IMG/VR virus record: IMGVR_UViG_3300047386_000012
Location: 1 to 31,280 of that record
Source of the DNA: a virus
DNA: 31,280 nt
Reading direction: 5' to 3' (one strand)
Part shown: one piece after another, positions 21,726 through 30,148 of the stretch
Layout of the letters: each line of letters starts with the position of its first letter
How positions within the stretch are numbered: the stretch's first letter is position 1
Notes under the pieces: model-generated
What the model was told of the DNA's origin: nothing
Seen by the model: only the letters and a program-made list of their open reading frames with translations
The model's database searches: none
Position numbers and translations under genes: made by a program

Positions 21726-22513
21726 TGTCATTATTAGGTGCACTAGGTGGATTAGTTGGATTTGCGATGGGTGGCCCTGCGGGGGCCGCGCTTGGTTCTG
21801 GCATTGGGTCTCTTGCATCTGGCGGTGATATAGGTGACGCCCTGAAATCAGGCATGTTAGGCTTTGTTGGTGGCGGAGCTATGGCTGGTATGGGGGCCGC
21901 AGGTGGTCAAGGTATTGGCTCGTTGCTTACTTCAATGGGTCTTGGGGGCCAAGCAGCAACAACAATGAATCCACTGGCACGAATTGGTTCGGCTATGACT
22001 GGCGGCAATGCAGCCGCAGGTGGCGCAGCAATGAACCAGATGAGCAATATGGCTCGTGCGGGTAGCGCAATGGGTGGCGCAGGTGGCGGTGGTCTAACCA
22101 ACCTGTTTAACCTTGGTCCACAGGGCGGTTCGATCTTGTCCAACCCGATGATCCAAGCAATTGCACTACAGGCTTTAGAGCCAAAAGAAGTTAAGATGAC
22201 TACACCATTACAAGATCGGCAGTTAGCTACGGGGGAAAGACTACCGAGTTATCGTGGAACACAGGCTAACGACGTTCGCCGTCGTAACTTTGCTATGGGC
22301 GGTTATGTAGAAGGGCCAGGTACGGGCACGAGTGACTCGATTCCTGCACAGATTTATCAAAACGGTATGCCAGTACAGGAAGCTGCGCTTTCTGACGGCG
22401 AGTTTGTATTGCGAGAAAGAGATGTCAACGCTATAGGCGGCGGAGATCCTGGTGTTGGAGCAGCGCGGTTATACGCCATGCAACGCCAATTTGACCAAGG
22501 AGGTATGGCATGA
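21725..22513 (+). CDS. Putative internal (ejection) protein, Gly/Ala-rich, with GTSDSIPA-SDGEFVL motif
   Basis: A 262-residue protein. Residues 1-140 are Gly/Ala/Met-rich hydrophobic with glycine-zipper character (GGLVGFAMGGPAGAALGSGI, GGGAMAGMGAAGGQGIGSLL), like proteins that insert into membranes. Residues 190-262 hold AMGGYVEGPGTGTSDSIPA followed by ALSDGEFVLRERDVNAIGGG. A G-TGTSDSIPA...LSxGE(F/Y)V motif is also known from the C-termini of many tape-measure proteins of long-tailed phages. The AMGGYV segment matches the GG-x-V motif in small genes here. First of four large genes that fit an ejection set that crosses the host envelope with the DNA. Confidence 0.65.
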   Translation: MSLLGALGGLVGFAMGGPAGAALGSGIGSLASGGDIGDALKSGMLGFVGGGAMAGMGAAGGQGIGSLLTSMGLGGQAATTMNPLARIGSAMTGGNAAAGGAAMNQMSNMARAGSAMGGAGGGGLTNLFNLGPQGGSILSNPMIQAIALQALEPKEVKMTTPLQDRQLATGERLPSYRGTQANDVRRRNFAMGGYVEGPGTGTSDSIPAQIYQNGMPVQEAALSDGEFVLRERDVNAIGGGDPGVGAARLYAMQRQFDQGGMA

Positions 22514-24507
22514 GCGACACTGATGACACAGGTATGGGCCGCAGTGCGAACTTTATTCCCGAATACCAAGAACGATTTCTAAAAGATTTACTCGCCAACG
22601 TCTACAATGTTGAGCTTGATGACGAAGGTAACCCGCTCCTCGATGAAAGTGGGCAACCGATTGTTACGGGTATTGCCGCTGACTCTCCGTTGTACGGTAC
22701 ACCTGTACTGGATGCCGATGGCAACCAGATGTTCGAAACAGACCCGACCACAGGGGAGCAACTACTAGATTTCCGTGGGCAACCAATTCCTATGGTCGAA
22801 GGGGGTGTTCGTCGTCCTGACGTAGCACCAATGACCCCGAACCAGCTAGAAGCCATACGTCTGGCGGAAGAGGGCGTGGGGGCCTTTGGTCCCATGTTCG
22901 ATCAGGCGCAAGCAGCGTTTGGTGGTTTTGAGTTTAACGAAGACGGTTCAGTAAAAACAGACGCAGAAGGCAACCCAATTCGTTCGGGAGCCATTGGTCA
23001 GGTTGGTGAGGGTGCAGGTGCCGTAGGTGAGGGCGTTACAGAGTTACGCGGAACCACGGGCCTTTATGATACAGCCACACGTCGAGCGGCAACGGATCCA
23101 ATATTCTCGGACTTCAAAGAAGATGTAATCGGGGACACCGCAACAGATGTGGGTACAGCAAGTACCTCTATAGGCAGTGCCGCAACAGGTGGGGCCGCTG
23201 GTATACGCAGTGCCGCCGCAGGTGCGGACATTCTTGGACAGGCTGGTACAGCGCAGCAAGGTATGCGTGACGCAGGTGCGGGTATCGCGGGTCAGGTCGG
23301 AGCGGCACAGACTGGTGTAGACGTAGCGGCACAACGTGCCCGTCAAGCGTCGGCACAAGCGCAGCGTGATCTGTCGGGTGCAGGAGCCTTTGGTTTGGGA
23401 GCCGCCGCAGAGGGCATTAGCCGTCTAGACGACACCACTGGGGCGTTTGATCCACAGGGTATTGGCGCGTTTATGAATCAGTATGAGGATGCAGCCGTAC
23501 AACAGGCCATCCAAGACATCGCTCGAGCAGGGCAGATGCAAAGAAACGAGCTTGGTGCACAGGCCGTAGGCGCGGGAGCCTTTGGTGGATCTCGTGAGGC
23601 GGTAGCGCAGCAGGAACTCGGACGGAATATTCTAGAGCAGCAGGGTCGCACCGCAGCAGGAATGCGTCAGGCAGGGTTTGAGAGTGCCGCGCAACGTGCA
23701 CAATCAGCCTTCGAAGCACAACAGGGCCGTGGTCAAACAGCCGCGCAGCTTCGTGGTCAGCTTGGTCAGGCGGGTGCAGGTACGGCATTAAATGCAGCAG
23801 AGGCCGCAGGTAGACTGGGGCTATCCGCAGAGCAGCTTGCACAGACAGGATCTTTGCAGGGTGGTCAGCTTGGGTTGTCAGGTCAAACCAATCTAGCGAA
23901 TATCCTGCAACAAGCAGGGCAGATGGGTATATCAGCGGAAGAAGCTGCGGCACAGTTGGGTATCAGCGCGGAGCAAGCAGCCGCTGGAATGCAAATGCAA
24001 GGTGCAGGAGCGCAAGCGGATCTATCTATGGGTCTAGCGGGTCTACGGGGCACAGGCTTCGAGATGTCGCAGAACCTTGGTCAGTCTGCTTTCGAGGATC
24101 AGATGCGCCGTGGTCAGAACGCTTCACAGATATTTGGTCAGCTTGGTCAGGGCCTTGGCTCACTGGCGGGTCAGCAAACAGACATCGGTGTGCGTCAGGC
24201 TGCGTTGGGCGAAGCTGCACAGCAAGCCAACCAGAGCGATGTCAATTCCCTATTCAACATCGGAGCCTTGGAACAGGGTCAGATGCAATCAGAGTACGAT
24301 GTACAGCGTCAGGCAGATATCGAAGAAGCATACGAGCCATACCAACGGTTCAACTACATGTCCGACATTTTCCGAGGTGTACCTTCTACTCAAAGTTCAC
24401 TAACCGTACAAAGTGTGCCAACACCAAGCCCCGTGTCCAATATTATTGGTATGGCGCAGGGTCTTCAGGGTTATCAAAACGCTGGTGGCGGTGGGATATT
24501 CGGATAA
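22510..24507 (+). CDS. Putative internal virion (ejection) protein, Ala/Gln/Gly-rich
   Basis: A 665-residue protein. Residues 1-95 hold three D-x-D/E-G-N-P type segments (DDEGNPLLDESGQPI, DADGNQMFETDPTTGEQ, NEDGSVKTDAEGNPI). The region from about 200 to 600 is an almost continuous Ala/Gln/Gly helix-repeat zone (for example AQRARQASAQAQRDLSGAGA, AAQLGISAEQAAAGMQMQGA), like internal core proteins that form channels. The C-terminus (YEPYQRFNYMSDIFRGVPST) is more structured. Overlap with the previous gene is 4 bases and a GGAGG ribosome site is present. The exact place in the core is unknown. Confidence 0.65.
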   Translation: MSDTDDTGMGRSANFIPEYQERFLKDLLANVYNVELDDEGNPLLDESGQPIVTGIAADSPLYGTPVLDADGNQMFETDPTTGEQLLDFRGQPIPMVEGGVRRPDVAPMTPNQLEAIRLAEEGVGAFGPMFDQAQAAFGGFEFNEDGSVKTDAEGNPIRSGAIGQVGEGAGAVGEGVTELRGTTGLYDTATRRAATDPIFSDFKEDVIGDTATDVGTASTSIGSAATGGAAGIRSAAAGADILGQAGTAQQGMRDAGAGIAGQVGAAQTGVDVAAQRARQASAQAQRDLSGAGAFGLGAAAEGISRLDDTTGAFDPQGIGAFMNQYEDAAVQQAIQDIARAGQMQRNELGAQAVGAGAFGGSREAVAQQELGRNILEQQGRTAAGMRQAGFESAAQRAQSAFEAQQGRGQTAAQLRGQLGQAGAGTALNAAEAAGRLGLSAEQLAQTGSLQGGQLGLSGQTNLANILQQAGQMGISAEEAAAQLGISAEQAAAGMQMQGAGAQADLSMGLAGLRGTGFEMSQNLGQSAFEDQMRRGQNASQIFGQLGQGLGSLAGQQTDIGVRQAALGEAAQQANQSDVNSLFNIGALEQGQMQSEYDVQRQADIEEAYEPYQRFNYMSDIFRGVPSTQSSLTVQSVPTPSPVSNIIGMAQGLQGYQNAGGGGIFG

Positions 24508-24518
24508 GGGTGTAGTCG

Positions 24519-25802
24519 ATGGAACAAAACGTATTCAACCGCAAACTCTTCAAGCGTAAGTCCGATGCAGCAAGTAAGACCGCTGCTCGGGACAAGCTGC
24601 GTTCGATGGGTGGGATCATGGCATCCTCGGAGCCTCTGCTTCAAGAGGCGATGAAAGCGGTACAGGGTGCGCCTACACCACAGATCGACATACAAGGTAT
24701 TATGCAAGCACAGAAACGGATGGGTCCAATGCCCTCCGCTCCGATGCCGCAGGTTGCCCCGCAGATGCCACAAATGCAGCAGCCGCAAATGCCGCCGCAA
24801 CCCGCACCTCCGCCACAAGCACCAGCGCAACCCGCGCCTCCACAGGGTATGAACCCGATGCAAAAGCCTATGGGTTTGAACATCGGTGGTCGCCCGATGG
24901 ACCGCAGACAGGAGTTGGCAAACTACTTGGGGGCAGCAACAGGACCGATGCCGTCGGTTGATATACGCCGTCAGGCAGGATCTGTTGTACAACAGCCTGA
25001 AGTAGACATGGATGCCATCACACCTGAACGTGCTATTGAGTTGACTAGCGCAGCGCAGAGCGGGAAGTTTCCTGTAAACCTGCGTCCGTTTACGGCTGAA
25101 ACCGCAGGTAGTGTAGAAAACGCGCAGTTGTTGAACGACAAAGCCGAGCAGATTGCAGCGGCAATGACAGATCCAAACCTAGATGATGAGGATCGATCTC
25201 GTAACTTACTTGCTGCATTAGGCGGTGATGCGTCTGCATCAAACGTAAAGAAAGCCTTGGCGGATACCTCCGAACAGGTGTTCGGTAAGAAGGTAGACCG
25301 TGAAGCTAAGATCGACGCTATGAACGATGCTATCACAGGCTTTGCTATTGCCGCAGGAACAAGCCCACGCGCCTCAAAGAACATTGCCAACGGCATGTTG
25401 GTCGGGTTGAAGTCAATGAAAGAGACGGAGCAAGGGCGTATCAACACAGAAAACGCTATGGCGCTTGCCGCAGCCAAGGCAGCAGCCAAAGGCACAGGGT
25501 CCGACGGCACATATAACAAGCTATATCAGAAGGCGATTGAGAAAATCATGACGCGACCTGATGAGTTTGGCATCTTTGTTGACGAGGATGATCCAGCCGC
25601 ATTGGATTCCGCATCTAATCAAATTACCACACTCGCTGACCGTATTGCACGAGCACAGGCAGGTGGAGGTCCCGCACCCAGCACCACGCAACCTATGACT
25701 GATATTGTTACTATCGATACTCAAGAAGCGTTTGACGCGTTGCCTCCTGGGTCTCAGTATATAGATAAAGCTGATGGGATTACTTATACTAAACCAACTT
25801 GA
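24519..25802 (+). CDS. Putative internal virion protein, Pro/Met/Gln-rich
   Basis: A 427-residue protein. Residues 1-55 (NRKLFKRKSDAASKTAARDK) are basic and helical; 60-125 are Pro/Met/Gln-rich (MPQVAPQMPQMQQPQMPPQP), which is likely unstructured; the C-terminal 260 residues are helical and contain LTSAAQSGKFPVNLRPFTAE, LDDEDRSRNLLAALGGDASA, and a terminal TIDTQEAFDALPPGSQYIDK, an extended element. I recall QEAFDALPPGSxYxD(K/P)-type endings as frequent in phage internal proteins. Located between two larger ejection candidates, so a core component is likely. Confidence 0.6.
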   Translation: MEQNVFNRKLFKRKSDAASKTAARDKLRSMGGIMASSEPLLQEAMKAVQGAPTPQIDIQGIMQAQKRMGPMPSAPMPQVAPQMPQMQQPQMPPQPAPPPQAPAQPAPPQGMNPMQKPMGLNIGGRPMDRRQELANYLGAATGPMPSVDIRRQAGSVVQQPEVDMDAITPERAIELTSAAQSGKFPVNLRPFTAETAGSVENAQLLNDKAEQIAAAMTDPNLDDEDRSRNLLAALGGDASASNVKKALADTSEQVFGKKVDREAKIDAMNDAITGFAIAAGTSPRASKNIANGMLVGLKSMKETEQGRINTENAMALAAAKAAAKGTGSDGTYNKLYQKAIEKIMTRPDEFGIFVDEDDPAALDSASNQITTLADRIARAQAGGGPAPSTTQPMTDIVTIDTQEAFDALPPGSQYIDKADGITYTKPT

Positions 25803-25817
25803 TAGAGGATAACCCAC

Positions 25818-28800
25818 ATGGCAAATCGTTTTGGTGGCATTCCTGTCGAGCAAGAACAACCCACAGCAAATCGCTTTGGTGGTATTCCTGTTAACCAACC
25901 TCCAAAAGAAAAAGTCGCAGAAGACGAAGGCGTTCTACAAGAGTTTGCAGAGGGCGTTGGCTCTGGTCTGATTGGTATTGGTCAAGGTATCGGGGAACTC
26001 GTAGCTTCGGGCATCGATCTTGTTGCCGATACAGACTACGCGGACGCGGTTAGTAACGCGGGGGAGGCCACCCGTGACTATCTAGGCTTGGATCCCACAG
26101 GTTTTGTGGGCAAAGGCGCAGAGATCATAACCCAGTTTGTTATTCCAGGTGTAGGTGTGGCTGGCATGGTATCTAAGGCAGGTAAGGCGGCACGTCTTGC
26201 TCGAGGTGCCACAGGTCCGATGACACGATCACAACGCTTTGGTCAGGCTGCGAAGGAGCTTGCCGCAGCGGGAGCCGTAGACGCAGCCGTAGCTAACGAC
26301 GGGACAACTACTGTCGGTGATTTTTTTGATGGTGGGCCTACTGCGACCAACCAAGAGTTGGGACTATCGGGTCGGGAAGAGGCGCTTCGTCGTCTAGGTA
26401 ACAAGTTTAAAGTTGGCACAGAAGCCGCGTTGCTTGGTGGTGTGGCACAGGGTGTGTTGTCTGGATTAGGTGTAGGCGCACAGAAAGCTGCTCAGACGCA
26501 AACGGGACAGGCCGTGGGTCGAGCGGTTGGAGAGTCCCAGCCTGTGCAAGCAGGTAAGGGTTTGGTCAATCGTACCCGTGAGTATCTCAAGAATGCAGAA
26601 CGCCGTCGTGTGTTTGGTGTAAATCCAGGTGAAGCAGACATGGGTCGGGGCGAACAGTTTATTGCTGACGCCTTGGGATCGTTACGCTACCGCTCCTATC
26701 TACCAGAAGAAATGGCAACTGAACGTCTGTTGGTGCAGGGTAAAGTGCAGCCATATATTAAACGTGCCGAGGTCACACTGAACAAGCTCGAGAGAAACAT
26801 CGACAATGCGATTGGTAAGATGGGCAAGGAAGTGGATAGCGAAGTCGAACGTCGAATGATCTTCGACAATATCGAAGAGTTCCTGACCAACCCAGACGCT
26901 GAGACTAAGAAAAAGTTTTTGTCCAAGTTACCTTCGAACATTCGGAGTGATGTGCAAAGCATGCGTCAACAGGTCAACGACCTAAGTGAAGGCGTATTGA
27001 ACAGTAACTTTTTAAAAGAAAATAATTTTGTTGATAAGGCCAGTGGTCGTGCCGTTAAAGATGTGATCAACGAAAACATAAACTCGTACCTCCGTCGCCG
27101 TTACCGCGTATTCGAAGACAAGACGTATACTCCAACAGGCGAACAGCTAAACATAGCCACCAAAGAGTTTCAGAAGGATAAAAAATCTGTCCAGTCCGAA
27201 CTAACCAAGATGGCTCGGGGTGATGCAGAAGGGTTGTTTACCGATGCAGAGTTAACGCGTATTGGTGCTCAACGTCTAGGGGCGGGGGACCAACAGCGTA
27301 TTGTCATTGAGGGTAAGGTTACAGACGAAGCTGCTCGACTTGCTCGAGATAGTTTTCTTGGACGCAATCGACTGCGTAATAGATCCAACGCCAAACTAAG
27401 CGGAGGCCGTGTAGCAGAAAACCGTTTGGACACGGGGATGTTTATGGAGCGTAAGTATCTACCCAAGTACCAAAGAGAATTGCTTGGAGAGATCGATGAC
27501 CCGAGAGAAGCGTTCATCGGTACAGTAGCGGATCTCGCACAATTCAAAGCTGTGGATGAATATTTTGGTAACCTGAAAACCATGGCGCAAGCCAACGATG
27601 GGTTTGGTAAATTCTTTATCGATCCTACTAGCATGACCCCACTACAACAAAAACAAATGCTCGATAGTGGGCAGTACGTTCAGCTTGGTAGTGCAAGAGG
27701 TCGAAGCACCCTACGAGGTGAAGCAACAGATGAGCTAGATGAGGCCGTAGACCGTTCGGGTTGGGGTTCTTTGCATGGGTACATTGTGCCAGAGCGCATC
27801 TACAAAGACTTGACCCAGACAGTGTTAGCGGAAGATGGGTTTGGATCGACGGCTATCCGAGGCGTGTGGGACACGTTCCTCCGAGGCAAAGGTATTTCTC
27901 AGTATTCCAAGACTGTTCTGTCGCCTGTCACGCAGGTTCGTAACTTTACCACGGCATCCTTGTTTGCTTTGAGCCAAGGCAATATTGGACGTGGTATGAA
28001 GGGTAGCCTTGGGGACTCTATGAAGATGACGTTTAGGCAGATGTTTGAGAAGGTCCCTGAAGACGAGGTACTTGACGAGCTTGCTGACTTGCAGCGTCGA
28101 GGCATTATCGGAACCCAAACTGAGCTTCGAGAAATTCAAGACATGATCAACAAGGGCATCGGGTACTCGACCCGTGGACCTAAAGGATTGTCGGAGGCGT
28201 TAGGCGGAGAAGCTGGACGCAAACTCGCGGACACAAAACTGGCTCGGACTGTGGGCAAGGGCACCAAGATGTTCGAAGACGCCTATCAAAACTCAGACGA
28301 CTTTTGGAAGATTTACAACTATCAGTTCGAAACAAACAAACTGCGTAACGCGTTGCGCGAAATGAACCCTGTGGACCAATATAAATATTTGACCAAGGGC
28401 CAAGACTTGAACCCACAGATGCGTCGGCAGATTATTTCTGACCCATCCAAGATGGATGAATTGCTGAAAGATCGAGCCGCACAAATCGTACGGGATACCG
28501 TACCAAACTATAACAAAGCTCCTGAGTTAATCAAAGCTGCGCGTAAGTTGCCTGTTGGTAACTTCATCACCTTCCCGTATGAAATCTTCCGCACTGGTGG
28601 CAACACAATCCGTCAGGCTATCGAAGAGATGAACCCCGCAAATGCGGAGGGTATTCGCAACATCGGACGCCGTCGTATGGCTGGAGCTATCGGTACGTTT
28701 GGTGTTATGCCAGCCGCTGTGGCAAATTTTGGATACGCGGCATCAGGCGTAAGCCGAGACGAGATGAAGGCATACCAACGCTCCTTCTCTGCACCATGGG

Positions 28801-29951
28801 AAAAGAACGCGGTGCTTGTTCCGATTGGTCGGGATGATGACGGCAATCTACAGTACGTCAACTTCAGTACCACCAACCCATATGATTCTATTATCTCTAT
28901 GTTTAACGCTGCAATCAACGAGGCGGACGAAGGATATCGTCAGGGTAAATCAGCAGGTGAGATTACACTACGGGCAGGGTTTGAAACGCTCAAAGATTTC
29001 TTCGAACCTTTCTTGAGCCAGTCCATTGTGACCGAGGCATTGTTGGATGTGACAGCCCGAGGCGGTAAGACAAGCACAGGAGCGCAAGTCTACAACCCAC
29101 AAGACAGTACGGGGGACATTCTCGGAAAGAGTTTTGCTCACGTTCTAGAGGGCATTGTACCAAACGTAGTTCCTGCGGAGATCAAAAACTTGAACCCTGC
29201 AAATATGCAGTTTGAACCTAGCAGATTTGCTCGTGGCGTTGTCGGATCAATGGCACCAGGTGTTATAAATCCAAAGGACAAACTAGGGAGAGAGCGCAAC
29301 CTGTCTGAGGAAATGTTCCGCGTCTTTACTGGTGTTACGCCCATGCAGTTCGATCCTGAGTTTGCATTGCGGATTAACGCAGGACGATTGCAACGTGCCC
29401 AGACTGACGCCAAACGTATTTTCAACAGTGTGATTGACGATGCCAACCTGACGCCAGATCAAATGATTAGCGCGTATCGCAGGGCCAATGACCGTAAGCG
29501 CGTGGTTGATGAGCAATACTTCCAAGTCATCGAGGATCTACAGACACTTGGCATGAGCAAAGGTCAGATCCGTCGTTTGTTGAAAGAAAATAAAATTGGT
29601 GGGGCAGACCAAATTATGCGGGGTCGCTTCGAACCATTCAAACTAAGTGATGACGCTCGAGGCAAGATGCGTAGAGCAGGAACCTTCGACATCTACAAGC
29701 AAACACGAAAACCGTTGCGTGACATATATAAAGACTTGCGTGGAACTAAGTTGACCCGTGACGAGGAACCTGCACCTCGACCCGCACCTTCAGCTAATCG
29801 GTTCGGTGGCAACCCCGTTCAACTACCCGCTCCACCACAGTCAACTCCGATACCTCGGCCTTCAGCTAATCGGTTCGGTGGCACCCCTGTTCAACAGGTA
29901 GACCCACGGCTGCTCCCTGATCCTCGGACCAGAGAGTTACTAAAACCTTAA
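25818..29951 (+). CDS. Large internal (ejection) protein with ANRFGG-x-PV motifs at both ends
   Basis: A 1377-residue protein, the largest here. Two motifs, ANRFGGIPV at residues 2-10 and 17-25, open it; two more, ANRFGGNPV and ANRFGGTPV, lie at about 1326-1334 and 1350-1358. Residues 40-135 are Gly/Ala-rich hydrophobic (GVGSGLIGIGQGIGELVASG, VIPGVGVAGMVSKAGKAAR), possibly membrane-inserting. Long helical parts follow (VSELTKM-like helices, EVERRMIFDNIEEFL), and a conserved GKGISQYSKTVLSPVTQVRN segment with FTTASLFALSQGNIG lies near 690-730. No lytic transglycosylase signature is seen. Size and place fit a T7 gp16-like ejection protein by role, not by sequence. Confidence 0.7.
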   Translation: MANRFGGIPVEQEQPTANRFGGIPVNQPPKEKVAEDEGVLQEFAEGVGSGLIGIGQGIGELVASGIDLVADTDYADAVSNAGEATRDYLGLDPTGFVGKGAEIITQFVIPGVGVAGMVSKAGKAARLARGATGPMTRSQRFGQAAKELAAAGAVDAAVANDGTTTVGDFFDGGPTATNQELGLSGREEALRRLGNKFKVGTEAALLGGVAQGVLSGLGVGAQKAAQTQTGQAVGRAVGESQPVQAGKGLVNRTREYLKNAERRRVFGVNPGEADMGRGEQFIADALGSLRYRSYLPEEMATERLLVQGKVQPYIKRAEVTLNKLERNIDNAIGKMGKEVDSEVERRMIFDNIEEFLTNPDAETKKKFLSKLPSNIRSDVQSMRQQVNDLSEGVLNSNFLKENNFVDKASGRAVKDVINENINSYLRRRYRVFEDKTYTPTGEQLNIATKEFQKDKKSVQSELTKMARGDAEGLFTDAELTRIGAQRLGAGDQQRIVIEGKVTDEAARLARDSFLGRNRLRNRSNAKLSGGRVAENRLDTGMFMERKYLPKYQRELLGEIDDPREAFIGTVADLAQFKAVDEYFGNLKTMAQANDGFGKFFIDPTSMTPLQQKQMLDSGQYVQLGSARGRSTLRGEATDELDEAVDRSGWGSLHGYIVPERIYKDLTQTVLAEDGFGSTAIRGVWDTFLRGKGISQYSKTVLSPVTQVRNFTTASLFALSQGNIGRGMKGSLGDSMKMTFRQMFEKVPEDEVLDELADLQRRGIIGTQTELREIQDMINKGIGYSTRGPKGLSEALGGEAGRKLADTKLARTVGKGTKMFEDAYQNSDDFWKIYNYQFETNKLRNALREMNPVDQYKYLTKGQDLNPQMRRQIISDPSKMDELLKDRAAQIVRDTVPNYNKAPELIKAARKLPVGNFITFPYEIFRTGGNTIRQAIEEMNPANAEGIRNIGRRRMAGAIGTFGVMPAAVANFGYAASGVSRDEMKAYQRSFSAPWEKNAVLVPIGRDDDGNLQYVNFSTTNPYDSIISMFNAAINEADEGYRQGKSAGEITLRAGFETLKDFFEPFLSQSIVTEALLDVTARGGKTSTGAQVYNPQDSTGDILGKSFAHVLEGIVPNVVPAEIKNLNPANMQFEPSRFARGVVGSMAPGVINPKDKLGRERNLSEEMFRVFTGVTPMQFDPEFALRINAGRLQRAQTDAKRIFNSVIDDANLTPDQMISAYRRANDRKRVVDEQYFQVIEDLQTLGMSKGQIRRLLKENKIGGADQIMRGRFEPFKLSDDARGKMRRAGTFDIYKQTRKPLRDIYKDLRGTKLTRDEEPAPRPAPSANRFGGNPVQLPAPPQSTPIPRPSANRFGGTPVQQVDPRLLPDPRTRELLKP
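25821..25892 (+). repeat. N-terminal ANRFGG-x-PV motif pair
   Basis: Two copies of ANRFGGIPV, 45 bases apart start to start, at the very start of the 1377-residue protein. Synonymous changes (cgt/cgc, ggc/ggt, gtc/gtt) differ between them, so the peptide rather than the DNA is conserved. Confidence 0.85.
29790..29891 (+). repeat. C-terminal SANRFGG-x-PV motif pair
   Basis: Two copies of SANRFGG-x-PV start 72 bases apart in a Pro-rich C-terminal tail. The stretch tcagctaatcggttcggtgg is identical in both copies, with few differences after it, so this pair looks like a more recent duplication than the N-terminal pair. Confidence 0.85.
29948..29951. other. Shared TTAA at convergent stop codons
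   Basis: TTAA provides TAA (29949-29951) for the plus-strand ejection protein and TAA on the minus strand (29950-29948) for the small acidic gene. The two operons meet tail to tail with a 4-base overlap. No hairpin with a U-tract is visible within about 100 bases on either side. Confidence 0.85.
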
Positions 29952-30148
29952 ACGTCGATCTTAACCGACACCCCGTTGCCACCAAACAGGTGAATGACTT
30001 CGTCGGAAGCCTGTTCGATCTCTTGGATAATTTCCTCGTCGCCAGTTATGCATGCCAGGTTTAGTGCGCGGTTAATCAAATCAACCAAAGCCTCCACTTG
30101 CATCGGGTGCATTTCCTTAAAGCCGAGGGTATTAATTGGTTCGTTCAT
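29948..30148 (-). CDS. Small acidic hypothetical protein downstream of DNA polymerase
   Basis: A 66-residue protein on the minus strand: MHPMQVEALVDLINRALNLA, then CITGDEEIIQEIEQASDEVI, then HLFGGNGVSVKIDV. Acidic and helical. Its ATG overlaps the polymerase stop (ATGA), so it is probably translated after the polymerase from the same mRNA. Its stop shares TTAA with the opposite-strand gene. Function unknown; a replication accessory or regulator is possible from context. Confidence 0.6.
   Translation of the reverse strand: MNEPINTLGFKEMHPMQVEALVDLINRALNLACITGDEEIIQEIEQASDEVIHLFGGNGVSVKIDV

Noticed and set aside
23471-23953. Long minus-strand reading frame opposite the Ala/Gln-rich ejection protein, with similar ones at 24474-24992 and 24971-25519
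   Set aside because: They lie wholly inside strong plus-strand genes, have low-complexity His/Leu/Arg or Ser/Ala composition expected from the reverse of biased codons, and lack ribosome sites or neighbours on that strand.
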